Shown here: piece by piece, positions 26,914-34,769 of the stretch | How the letters are laid out: every line of letters begins with the position of its first letter | How positions within the stretch are numbered: position 1 is the stretch's first letter | From: Parvicella sp964387945 | GTDB lineage: Bacteria > Bacteroidota > Bacteroidia > Flavobacteriales_D > Parvicellaceae | NCBI GenBank assembly: GCA_964387945.1 | Contig: CAYLYX010000004.1 | Span: 1-64,000, forward strand | Reading direction: 5' to 3' | DNA length: 64,000 nt | Position numbers and translations under genes: made by a program | The notes under the pieces: generated by a model | The model's input: the letters and a program-made list of their open reading frames with translations, nothing else | Databases searched by the model: none | What the model was told of the DNA's origin: nothing

Positions 26914-27671
26914 TTCTCATACTCAGGCGTAAATATTTCACTTTCTAGTTCGGGGTAAGCCAATTCCATGTTTTCTAGCGTTTTGATCACGATTTTTGCG
27001 ATAATGTTGGCTTTTTCTTTGTTTTCATCGCTCGGAATAATGTGCCAAGGGATTTCGTTGCATCGCTCAAAAATCTCTTCATACACTTGCATGTATTGAT
27101 CCCATTTTTTTCGAACTTCCCAATCGCCATCGCTATGCTTGTAGTGCTTGTCTGGACGATTCACACGTTTCATCAACTTCTCTTTTTGTCGATCTTTGCT
27201 TAAATGAAGGTAGAACTTGAGGAGAGTTGTACCGTTTTGGGTTAGCATTCGTTCAAAGTCATTCATCATTTCAAAGCGTTGTTCGATAACTTCATCGGGA
27301 AGAAATCCTTCAACTTTTGGCACTAGAATATCTTCGTAATGCGAACGGTTAAAAATGTGAATCATTCCTTTTGCCGGACAAACATTATGTACGCGCCATA
27401 GAAAGTCATGACCAGCTTCTTTTTCAGTCGGTTTTTTAAACGAAAACACATGACAGCCTGCTGGATTGATTTCTCTAAAAACATCTCTCAACGCACTATC
27501 CTTTCCTGAGGCATCCATACCCTGAAAGATGACCAGAAGACTCTTCTCCTGTTGCGCATACAACTTTCTTTGAAGTTCGATGATGTGCTTGGAGAGTTGT
27601 TTATTCTCCTGTTTGACCTCCTTTCGGGATTGCTCAAATTTTAGTCGGGTAGGATGTTCGCTTAGTTTCAT
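26910..27671 (-). CDS. Polyphosphate kinase 2 (PPK2) family nucleotide phosphotransferase
   Basis: 253 residues. Walker A GMDASGKDS at residues 51-59, lid and Walker B region NRSHYEDILVPKV, and SDGDWEVRKKWDQY identify the PPK2 family, which uses polyphosphate to phosphorylate nucleoside mono- or diphosphates (or the reverse). The length and the RPDKHYKHSDGDWEVR segment fit the single-domain group annotated as polyphosphate:nucleotide phosphotransferase. It overlaps the pseudouridine synthase start by four bases, and the ferredoxin-like gene lies 17 bases upstream, so this is an operon. Nucleotide preference cannot be read from sequence. Confidence 0.92.
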   Translation of the reverse strand: MKLSEHPTRLKFEQSRKEVKQENKQLSKHIIELQRKLYAQQEKSLLVIFQGMDASGKDSALRDVFREINPAGCHVFSFKKPTEKEAGHDFLWRVHNVCPAKGMIHIFNRSHYEDILVPKVEGFLPDEVIEQRFEMMNDFERMLTQNGTTLLKFYLHLSKDRQKEKLMKRVNRPDKHYKHSDGDWEVRKKWDQYMQVYEEIFERCNEIPWHIIPSDENKEKANIIAKIVIKTLENMELAYPELESEIFTPEYEK

Positions 27672-27688
27672 GTTCAGTTCATTAAGGT

Positions 27689-27910
27689 TTACTCAGCATT
27701 CTTTCTATATCTAAGTGCACCGGACGGACAACGATCAATTTGAGCCATGAGCTCTTGAGAAGTAGCGTTGTTAATTTTGATCCAGGGTCGTGCAATGGGG
27801 TTATAAACTTTGGGTAGTGTTTTTACACAAACACCTGCATGAGTACACTTTTTTGGCTCCCATGTAACGGTAATTTCACCGATGGAATACTCTTTTTGAT
27901 CTTCTTTCAT
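27689..27910 (-). CDS. YjdI-like (Fer4_19) mono-cluster iron-sulfur protein
   Basis: 73 residues with KKCTHAGVCVKTLPKVYN and a distal IDRCPSGALRY. The Cys spacing CX5C ... CP is that of the Fer4_19/YjdI family, which is smaller than classical ferredoxins. It is cytoplasmic and probably handles electron transfer or an Fe-S-linked step. Its neighbours are a sulfurtransferase upstream (39 bases) and PPK2 downstream, so a link to sulfur metabolism is possible but unproven. Confidence 0.85.
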   Translation of the reverse strand: MKEDQKEYSIGEITVTWEPKKCTHAGVCVKTLPKVYNPIARPWIKINNATSQELMAQIDRCPSGALRYRKNAE

Positions 27911-27949
27911 AGCGTTAGGATTCGAGTGAATGACTAAAGGTAACGAAAG

Positions 27950-28783
27950 TTATTCGTTTTTCAATCCCTGAAGTTCCGCCCATTCGGTCCAGGAACCATC
28001 GTATACCTTCATGCTTTCTATTCCAGCCAACTTACCTGCTAAAAGAACGATGCAGGCTGTTAGACCTGATCCGCAACTGTAAGTCAGTTCGTTCTTTGCG
28101 TTCAAGTCATTGAATATTGCACGAAGTTCTTTGGCCGATTTGAATCGATTGCCATCGAGTACATTTTGATAAGGAAGATTAATGGAATGCGGAATGCATC
28201 CACTTCTCAACTGTTTTCTGGGTTCGGGATCAGTACCTTCAAAACGCCCTTTAGAACGCGCATCTACTATGGTGAAACTATCCTCGTCAACATTCTTGAG
28301 TACCTCTTCATATTGTTTGACCCATTCTGGATGGTAATGTGGGTGAAACACAGTGGTGCTCTTCATGCCTTTTCGATCCCAGGCAACACTAGCTATCGTG
28401 GGAAAACCTGCGCTAATCCACTCGGGCAACCCTCCATTCAACACCTTCACGTTTTCATGTCCCATGACTCGAAATAACCACCAAACTCGAGGTGAGGAGT
28501 ACACGCCAATATTATCAAATACAACCACTTTTGATTCATTGGTAATTCCGAGCTGATTACAGGTCTCCTCAAACTGTTTTGGAGTTGGAACGGTATTGGG
28601 GAATCTCCCATCTGAGTTGCTGAAATCTCGTTTTAAGTCTACCACTAAAGCTCCTGGAATGGTTTGGTCGCTTTCTTCTGCATTGCCACCAGTTACTTTA
28701 GGTACAGATACATCCAATAAGATTAGGTTGGGATCATCTAGTTGGGCATTGAGCTGTTGTGGTGTGAGAAGTGGAGAGGTCAT
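27950..28783 (-). CDS. sseA: 3-mercaptopyruvate/thiosulfate sulfurtransferase (tandem rhodanese)
   Basis: 277 residues in two rhodanese domains. The first is inactive-type (VVFDNIGVYSSPRVWW). The second holds the active Cys237 in SCGSGLTACIV, the CGSGxTA loop typical of mercaptopyruvate sulfurtransferases rather than the CRxGxR/T loop of thiosulfate enzymes. It transfers sulfur from 3-mercaptopyruvate to acceptors such as thioredoxin or cyanide. The start lies three bases after the stop of the upstream lipoprotein gene. Acceptor preference is inferred. Confidence 0.92.
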   Translation of the reverse strand: MTSPLLTPQQLNAQLDDPNLILLDVSVPKVTGGNAEESDQTIPGALVVDLKRDFSNSDGRFPNTVPTPKQFEETCNQLGITNESKVVVFDNIGVYSSPRVWWLFRVMGHENVKVLNGGLPEWISAGFPTIASVAWDRKGMKSTTVFHPHYHPEWVKQYEEVLKNVDEDSFTIVDARSKGRFEGTDPEPRKQLRSGCIPHSINLPYQNVLDGNRFKSAKELRAIFNDLNAKNELTYSCGSGLTACIVLLAGKLAGIESMKVYDGSWTEWAELQGLKNE

Positions 28784-28786
28784 GGT

Positions 28787-29854
28787 TTAATAAAAGGAGT
28801 ATTTATAACTAAACTTGATAGTATCAGATTGAGTGCTATTCACAATTGTTTTGTGAATGATGTTTCCAAAAGCATCATAAGCGTACGTAGAGGTTTCTTC
28901 AACTTTCCAATTGCCATTTTCATCTTGTTGACGAGTTTCGATGAGGTCGCCAAAATCGGTGTATTTCCAAACGGTCTTTATTGAGTCGATATTATCATTG
29001 AATGAGGTTTCGGTTACGGTCAAGTCATCAATGTTGTATAGATAAGTCCTACGCATTACGGGTAGCCCCTTCAATAGTTTTACCTGATATAAAAAGTTAG
29101 CAGAACAATCGTACCAAATTACACCGTCCATTTCCTTTGGAACATCATATTGGGTTACAATACTTTCTTGAAGTAGACCGAGTTCGTTGTATCGGTATAT
29201 TTCTATGAAATCATCATTTACTCTGTATTCGACCACTAAGTCTTGTTCTGAATAAACTTTTTCCCATTCCATTTGAAATTCATTATCAAAACCCTTGATA
29301 CTTTCCTGTTTAACCTTTTGATTAATTTTGGGGTCAATTAAAATTCTTGTCTTTAGTTTGTGGGCTAGTGTATCGTTATAGAAGCCAATGTAAACGTAGC
29401 TACCTTGGTAATAGTACTCCTTGCTAAAATCATGTAATTCATTTGAATCTTTACTACATATTTTCTTTTGGATCAACCTATTCTCATCGTCATAGGAGTA
29501 TTCATCTTTACTACTTTGGGTTTCATATAAAAGAAGATTACCGCAGTTATCGTATATAGAGTGTCCCGAATAGCCTTTCTTGTAATTGAAGTTGTTCAAA
29601 GTATCCTTGTTAGATGGATATTCCCATATCTCCTTAATCTGTGGTTTGTTCTGAATCTTCTTTACGTAAAATGCCTTCGGTCCGAGATGGGGGATGTTGT
29701 GACAAGGTAGGTAATGAGGGACTGCCAAAGCACTATCTGACTGTTCTTTGAATAATTCGTTCTTTACGGAATCCGCACTAGCGGACTCTCCCTCCAAAGA
29801 ATCACACCCAGCAAGGATTGATAGGACGAGTGAAAACAATAAAAGACACCTCAT
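28787..29854 (-). CDS. Lipoprotein with RHS-like repeats
   Basis: About 355 residues. The start at 29854 gives a lipoprotein signal (MRCLLLFSLVLSILAGC) with Cys at residue 17; an ATG five residues upstream is less likely. The body has degenerate YD/RHS-type units such as YDNCGNLLLYETQSSKDEYSYDDENRLIQKK-like segments and a final YAYDAFGNIIHKT. It is probably a surface beta-strand protein. No toxin tip or T9SS domain is seen, so it is not a full RHS toxin. Confidence 0.75.
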   Translation of the reverse strand: MRCLLLFSLVLSILAGCDSLEGESASADSVKNELFKEQSDSALAVPHYLPCHNIPHLGPKAFYVKKIQNKPQIKEIWEYPSNKDTLNNFNYKKGYSGHSIYDNCGNLLLYETQSSKDEYSYDDENRLIQKKICSKDSNELHDFSKEYYYQGSYVYIGFYNDTLAHKLKTRILIDPKINQKVKQESIKGFDNEFQMEWEKVYSEQDLVVEYRVNDDFIEIYRYNELGLLQESIVTQYDVPKEMDGVIWYDCSANFLYQVKLLKGLPVMRRTYLYNIDDLTVTETSFNDNIDSIKTVWKYTDFGDLIETRQQDENGNWKVEETSTYAYDAFGNIIHKTIVNSTQSDTIKFSYKYSFY

Positions 29855-29927
29855 AACTACAAGATACAAAAAAGCAGTTAGCTTGTTCGAAAACCGACCA
29901 AGTTAAGAAAAGCTCTATAACCTAAAA

Positions 29928-31544
29928 CTAAACCAATGCCGCCTTCATTTCAGCAACTTTGTTGCTGTTGATGTAGTCGTCATAGGTAGTGGTTCTGTCG
30001 ATACAACCGTTAGGGGTCAACTCCAAAATACGCGTAGCAATCGTTTGTGTAAATGTGTGGTCATGCGAACTAAACATCACTGTTCCAGTAAAGTCTTTCA
30101 ACGAATTATTAAATGCCGTGATGCTCTCCAAGTCCAAGTGATTGGTAGGTTCGTCTAGCATTAAGAAGTTAGCTTCTTTCAGCATCATTCTAGAAACCAT
30201 ACACCTTACTTTTTCACCTCCTGAAAGTACACTTGCTTTTTTGAACGTTTCTTCTCCCGTAAAGAGCATCTTTCCTAAGAAACCTCTGATGTATACTTCG
30301 TCCACATCGTCTCCTTCTGCATATTGCCTCAACCAATCGATCAAATTATAATTGGTATCAAAATATTCTGTGTTATCGTTGGGTAGGTAGGAAGTGGTAA
30401 TGGTTTGACCAAAGTTAAAATCACCTGTGGTGGCTTCAACACGGTCGTTTAGAATTTCAAAAAGCATGCTCACTGCAAGATGATTATCTGCAATAACGGC
30501 AATTTTATCTCCACGCATTACGTTGAGGTTCAAATCTTTGAATAAAGTTTCCCCATCGTGCACATAGCTCAGGTTATTGATATGTAGAATCTGATCTCCT
30601 GCTTGTCTGGATTGATCAAAAATGATTGCCGGGTATTTACGACTTGAGGGTTGAATTTCGTCAATGTTGATTTTATCTAAAATCTTCTTTCTAGAAGTTG
30701 CTTGCTTCGATTTGGAAGCGTTTGCACTAAATCGAGCAATGAACTCCTGAAGTTCTTTTTTCTTATCTTCGGCTTTCTTGTTGGCATTCGCTCTTTGTTT
30801 CAAAGCCAATTGACTACTTTCATACCAGAACGTGTAGTTCCCAGAGAAAAGTTTGATTTTGCTAAAGTCAATGTCCGCGATGTGTGTACAAACTGTATCC
30901 AGAAAGTGACGGTCGTGAGAGACTACAATCACTGTGTTCTTAAAATCCAACAGAAAATCCTCTAACCATGTAATGGTTTTCAAGTCCAGGTCGTTAGTAG
31001 GCTCATCAAGGATTAAAAGATCAGGATTTCCAAAGAGTGCCTGTGCCAACAAGATTCTTACTTTTTGAGAACCTTCAAGGTCTCCCAAGAGTTTATCATG
31101 ATCTGCTTCGGTGATGCCCAAACCACTCAAAAGTGCTGCTGCGTCTGCTTCTGCATTCCAACCGTCCATTTCAGCGAACTCAGCTTCAAGTTCTGATGCT
31201 CGCATTCCATCCTCCTCACTAAAATCTGGTTTGGCATAAATCGCATCTTTCTCCTGCATTACTTCCCACAACTTTTCGTGACCTTTCATTACGGTTTGAA
31301 GTGCGGTAAACTCATTAAAAGCGTTGTGATCCTGACGAAGAACAGCCATTCTTTTGCCCGGTTCCATGATAACTTGTCCGGAAGTGGGGTCAATATCTCC
31401 AGATAAGATTTTTAAAAAGGTTGATTTACCGGCACCATTGGCACCGATTACACCATAGCAGTTTCCTTGAGTGAATTTGATGTTTACTTCGTCAAAAAGT
31501 ACTCTTTTACCGTATTGAAGCGATAAATTGCTTGTAGAAATCAT
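29928..31544 (-). CDS. ABC-F family ATPase (YbiT-like)
   Basis: 538 residues, two ATPase domains without membrane segments. The first domain has Walker A GANGAGKST (residues 34-42), Walker B LLILDEPTNDLDL and a divergent signature GDLEGSQKVRI. The linker has FSANASKSKQATSRKKILDKI, as in YbiT/Uup-like members. The second domain keeps LSGGEKVR and FLMLDEPTNHLDL but has no classical P-loop (AVIADNHLAVSMLF), which I recall as usual for this subgroup. ABC-F proteins act on ribosomes at the E site to resolve stalling; the specific role is unknown. Confidence 0.9.
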   Translation of the reverse strand: MISTSNLSLQYGKRVLFDEVNIKFTQGNCYGVIGANGAGKSTFLKILSGDIDPTSGQVIMEPGKRMAVLRQDHNAFNEFTALQTVMKGHEKLWEVMQEKDAIYAKPDFSEEDGMRASELEAEFAEMDGWNAEADAAALLSGLGITEADHDKLLGDLEGSQKVRILLAQALFGNPDLLILDEPTNDLDLKTITWLEDFLLDFKNTVIVVSHDRHFLDTVCTHIADIDFSKIKLFSGNYTFWYESSQLALKQRANANKKAEDKKKELQEFIARFSANASKSKQATSRKKILDKINIDEIQPSSRKYPAIIFDQSRQAGDQILHINNLSYVHDGETLFKDLNLNVMRGDKIAVIADNHLAVSMLFEILNDRVEATTGDFNFGQTITTSYLPNDNTEYFDTNYNLIDWLRQYAEGDDVDEVYIRGFLGKMLFTGEETFKKASVLSGGEKVRCMVSRMMLKEANFLMLDEPTNHLDLESITAFNNSLKDFTGTVMFSSHDHTFTQTIATRILELTPNGCIDRTTTYDDYINSNKVAEMKAALV

Positions 31545-31566
31545 AATGCAGTCTGTTTTACGGCCG

Positions 31567-31574
31567 CAAAGGTA
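31567..31574 (-). promoter_or_regulatory. -7 box of the ABC-F gene
   Basis: On the minus strand TACCTTTG, matching TAnnTTTG, lies 22 bases before the start codon. The nearest upstream TTG is 23 bases away, slightly longer than usual. Confidence 0.55.
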
Positions 31575-31676
31575 GGGAATCCAATTTGAAAATGTAGCAA
31601 TGTGACCATTGGATAATGTATTACTGCTACCTTTTTATTGGGTTGGACTTCCTTTCGGAGAGTGTTTCCAGTTAGA

Positions 31677-32822
31677 CTAGAACTCCTTTTCTTCTAAAGT
31701 ACCGTCTGCGTGTAAGGCAAAACGCTGTTTGTTCTTGTCGTGCACTTTGTCGTATCGTCCCCAAGGCCAACCACCAAATTGCGTAGCATGATATTCTTCA
31801 AAAGCATCGTGAATCTCCTGTTTGGTGTTCATCACAAACGGACCGTATTGAATGACGTTTTCGTCAATTGGTTTCCCTTGAAGGATTAAAATACTAGATG
31901 CTGTAGAAGCTTTTAAGGTTAATGCTTCACTGGCTTCGACTTCGGCAGAGTGGTAGCCTTCTAGTGTCTCGTCATCCACGCCTAGTTTTTCTCCTTCGTA
32001 GAAATACAACATACGATTGGTTCCAGCACTGGCGGCAGGTAATTCCCAAGTCGCTCCAGCTTCCATTTTAATGTTGAGGATTATCACCTCATTGTTGTCG
32101 TCAGATGCCCAAGAATCGGGTGGGGGAGCAGCCGCTTTTCTATTGTCCAACTGACCAGCAATTAGCTCTACAACGGTCTCTTTTCCACTGTCGTTGTGTC
32201 TGATTTTCTGAATGGACTCCCTCCACATCATTTTAAAGTGAGGTTCCACCATTTTATTCTTTGCTGGTAGGTTTAGCCAAATTTGGAACAACTCCATGGT
32301 ATTCTCTTTGTCCTCATGAATCAACGGAAACATTTCAGAATGTTGAACCCCTTTTCCTGCTGTCATCCATTGTACATCACCGTTGCCATATCTTCCTGCC
32401 GCTCCGAGTGAGTCGGCATGATCTACCCAGCCCTTTCGCACCACCGTAACGGTTTCAAACCCACGATGTGGATGCCCTGGAAAACCAGGAACTTTTTTAC
32501 CGTGATACATTCTGAATCCATCCTTAGTGATAAAGTCTTCTCCTAGACTTCTTCCTTTCAAATAACTGGCGTCCGGTCCCATTTCTCCATTTCCTTTGGG
32601 GAAATAGTCTTCATGATGCACGCAGAACAAGAAGGGGTCTAGGGTTTCCCATTGGAAGCCAAGCGGTTTAATTTTTTTCACAGGATTAGTTGGTTTTATT
32701 TCAACGTCAGGAATAGAACCTTTAGCCTTTCCAAACCCTAAATAGGGCAAGGATAGCGCGCCTAAGGAAGCGAAAGATAACCTCGATAAAAATGATCTTC
32801 TCTCAATTTTCGATTCTTCCAT
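31677..32822 (-). CDS. Pirin family protein with twin-arginine-type signal
   Basis: 381 residues. The N terminus ERRSFLSRLSFASLGALSLPYLGFG has the twin-arginine pattern and a hydrophobic stretch. The pirin cupin motif is GHPHRGFETVTVV (His117, His119), followed by GKGVQHSEMFP, giving the usual His/His/His/Glu iron site. The C-terminal cupin (Pirin_C) is also present. Bacterial pirins include quercetinases and redox or regulatory proteins. A Tat signal means this one may be exported folded with its metal already bound. Promoter at 32845-32875. Confidence 0.88.
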   Translation of the reverse strand: MEESKIERRSFLSRLSFASLGALSLPYLGFGKAKGSIPDVEIKPTNPVKKIKPLGFQWETLDPFLFCVHHEDYFPKGNGEMGPDASYLKGRSLGEDFITKDGFRMYHGKKVPGFPGHPHRGFETVTVVRKGWVDHADSLGAAGRYGNGDVQWMTAGKGVQHSEMFPLIHEDKENTMELFQIWLNLPAKNKMVEPHFKMMWRESIQKIRHNDSGKETVVELIAGQLDNRKAAAPPPDSWASDDNNEVIILNIKMEAGATWELPAASAGTNRMLYFYEGEKLGVDDETLEGYHSAEVEASEALTLKASTASSILILQGKPIDENVIQYGPFVMNTKQEIHDAFEEYHATQFGGWPWGRYDKVHDKNKQRFALHADGTLEEKEF

Positions 32823-32844
32823 AACGTTTCGTTTTAAGTGAAAA

Positions 32845-32875
32845 CAAATTTACATGGAAAATGTTTAAACGACAA
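32845..32875 (-). promoter_or_regulatory. Promoter of the pirin gene
   Basis: On the minus strand TTG (32875-32873) and TAAATTTG (32852-32845) are 20 bases apart, the canonical Bacteroidota spacing. The start codon is 22 bases beyond. Confidence 0.7.
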
Positions 32876-32881
32876 GTAAGT

Positions 32882-33628
32882 TTACCTTCCTTTCGGAGTG
32901 ACTTTGTTTCGAACATAAATCAACTTATGTCTGCTCTTAGGGGTTTCACGTTGTTCAATGTCGAACTTTCCAATTGACTTGATCAACGGAGTAAGCTTTT
33001 CAAACCCATAGTTTCTGGAGTCGAAGTTAGGCTGTTTTTTTTGAAGCAAACTGCCTACATCGCCTAGAAAAGCCCAACCATCATCATCAGACAAATCGTT
33101 GATTGTACTCACAATCAAGGAAATCTCTTTTTGGGTAATTTTATCTAAAGATGATTTTTCAGATACTTTGCTCTCTTTGGCTTCAAGGCGTTGACCTTTC
33201 AAAATCTCGATATATACAAATCGGTCGCAGGCTACAATAAAGGGGTTGGGTGTTTTTTTCTCCCCGATGCCGATCACCTGCATTCCTGCTTCACGAAGCC
33301 GAGTAGCCAACTTAGTAAAGTCACTATCACTCGATACTAAACAAAAACCATTGACTTTGCCGCTGTAAAGAATGTCCATGGCATCAATAATCATGGCAGA
33401 ATCTGTGGCATTCTTACCGCTTGTATATGCATATTGCTGGATGGGAGTAATTGCGTTTTCAAGCAAAAGGCTCTTCCATTTGTTCAAGCCAGGGCGCGTC
33501 CAGTCACCGTAAATTCTTTTGATAGTTGGATTGCCATACTTCGCAATTTCTTCCATCATTTCTTTAATATATGCGGAAGGGATATTGTCACCATCAATCA
33601 AAACGGCAATGTTGGTGTTTGTAATCAT
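32882..33628 (-). CDS. NYN-domain putative RNase with C-terminal LOTUS/OST-HTH domain
   Basis: 248 residues. The NYN (LabA-like, PIN-fold) domain shows acidic active-site residues in VLIDGDNIP (Asp12, Asp14), TDSAMIIDAMDIL and VSSDSDFTKLATRLREAG. Residues about 165-245 (DKITQKEISLIVSTINDLSDDDGWAFLGDVGSLLQKK) form an OST-HTH/LOTUS RNA-binding domain. Bacterial proteins with this pairing are predicted RNA-processing nucleases. It is cytoplasmic, with no obvious operon partners. Confidence 0.9.
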   Translation of the reverse strand: MITNTNIAVLIDGDNIPSAYIKEMMEEIAKYGNPTIKRIYGDWTRPGLNKWKSLLLENAITPIQQYAYTSGKNATDSAMIIDAMDILYSGKVNGFCLVSSDSDFTKLATRLREAGMQVIGIGEKKTPNPFIVACDRFVYIEILKGQRLEAKESKVSEKSSLDKITQKEISLIVSTINDLSDDDGWAFLGDVGSLLQKKQPNFDSRNYGFEKLTPLIKSIGKFDIEQRETPKSRHKLIYVRNKVTPKGR

Positions 33629-33781
33629 AAAGCAGAATAATTGCTAGTATAGTCGGGAGGTTGTGCTTTGGTTTATTTAGTAAGGGTTTCCCAAAAACAC
33701 TAAATTTACTGCAAGGTAAGCATTAAAAAAGGTTCCACGAAATTCAATAAATTTCCTGCAAGTTGTTTTACTCAGGTGGTT

Positions 33782-34360
33782 TTAACACCCACACCAAATA
33801 TCTATGATAGTTTGGTCATCCTCTTGGATGATGGTGTAATAACAACCCGCACCGTCTGCTTCGTACTTTAAGTCAGTCGTCCAGGTGTTCCAAGGTTCGT
33901 AAAACAAGGTGTTGACGAATTCTTTGGCTTGTTCATTCGTCAGTGATGGGAAGGTGATTCGTTCTTGCGCTCCTCCTTCTTCTGAGCAGTTGGACTTCCA
34001 ATAGGTAATGCCGTGCTCAAAGGTTTGGTAGAAATGACAAATGAATTCTTTGCTGTCACCATAGTATTCTACAGAATCTTTTTCTGAAGTTATGCTGTAA
34101 GCTTGGGTTAAATAATGATAGCCCATAGAAAAAGAAATATCTCCCTTTGGGTAAGTTGTCTTTAGTGCAGCTGTATCAGGTTTTACCAGCTCAAATTCGG
34201 CAGACGCGACTATTGTTTCGGTTTCGACTTCATTAGGTTCGATACTCTCTACTGTCGGTTGTTCTTCCGCAGCTTCAGAAGGGGCTTCATTGTTTTCGGC
34301 TTCCTCACAGCTGACTGCAAACAGCGAAAGAACGATCAAGGGTAGGTAAAAAGTTTTCAT
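33782..34360 (-). CDS. Small lipoprotein with acidic linker
   Basis: 192 residues. The lipobox ends AVSC (Cys18) and is followed by a run of Glu and Asn (EEAENNEAPSEAAEEQ), the kind of acidic stretch that directs Bacteroidota lipoproteins to the cell surface (inference). The C-terminal domain of about 140 residues ends with CYYTIIQEDDQTIIDIWCGC, with probable disulfides. No family recognised. Confidence 0.75.
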   Translation of the reverse strand: MKTFYLPLIVLSLFAVSCEEAENNEAPSEAAEEQPTVESIEPNEVETETIVASAEFELVKPDTAALKTTYPKGDISFSMGYHYLTQAYSITSEKDSVEYYGDSKEFICHFYQTFEHGITYWKSNCSEEGGAQERITFPSLTNEQAKEFVNTLFYEPWNTWTTDLKYEADGAGCYYTIIQEDDQTIIDIWCGC

Positions 34361-34372
34361 AGGATAGGGATT

Positions 34373-34768
34373 TTACGCAATTGGGTTGAGTACAACACTA
34401 AAAACAGTGACGCTGTTCATGTCTCTACCATGATAGAACTTTTTCAATGCTTCCATGACATGTGCTGCTCGAAAGTAGGAAGTGTGTAGCTTTTCTTCGC
34501 CTTTCAGCGACCATTGAATCGTGTATGAATTCTTCTTTAAACGAGATTTTTTTACATAGTTGAGCATTTCTTCCAACGCTTCAATTTTATCTCTCCCCTC
34601 GGTGGTGTGAAATAGAAAAGACTGCTTGTGCTTTGGGTTTACGGTTATGATTTCCAATCGGGTTTTACCATCAACTTCTGCAAATTCAAACAAGATGTTA
34701 TTCTCATCAATGTCAATATCTGCTTTGATTTGTTGCTGCAGTTCTGCTATTCTTACGTGATTGTCCAT
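34373..34768 (-). CDS. Conserved cytoplasmic protein of unknown function
   Basis: About 131 residues from the ATG at 34768, which lies one base past the stop of the WbpM/CapD-type gene. A start seven residues upstream would overlap that gene. No signal peptide; mixed alpha/beta, with LEEMLNYVKKSRLKKNSYTIQWSLKGE in the middle. The tight spacing suggests co-expression with polysaccharide synthesis. Function not recognised. Confidence 0.7.
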   Translation of the reverse strand: MDNHVRIAELQQQIKADIDIDENNILFEFAEVDGKTRLEIITVNPKHKQSFLFHTTEGRDKIEALEEMLNYVKKSRLKKNSYTIQWSLKGEEKLHTSYFRAAHVMEALKKFYHGRDMNSVTVFSVVLNPIA

Positions 34769-34769
34769 G

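Noticed and set aside
28787..29854. RHS/YD-repeat polymorphic toxin
   Set aside because: The repeats are few and degenerate, the protein is a 355-residue lipoprotein, and no toxin tip or core-protease motif is present.
29928..31544. Loss of the P-loop in the second domain of the ABC-F ATPase as an inactivating mutation
   Set aside because: A degenerate second P-loop of this kind is, to my recollection, usual for the subgroup, and the other motifs are intact.
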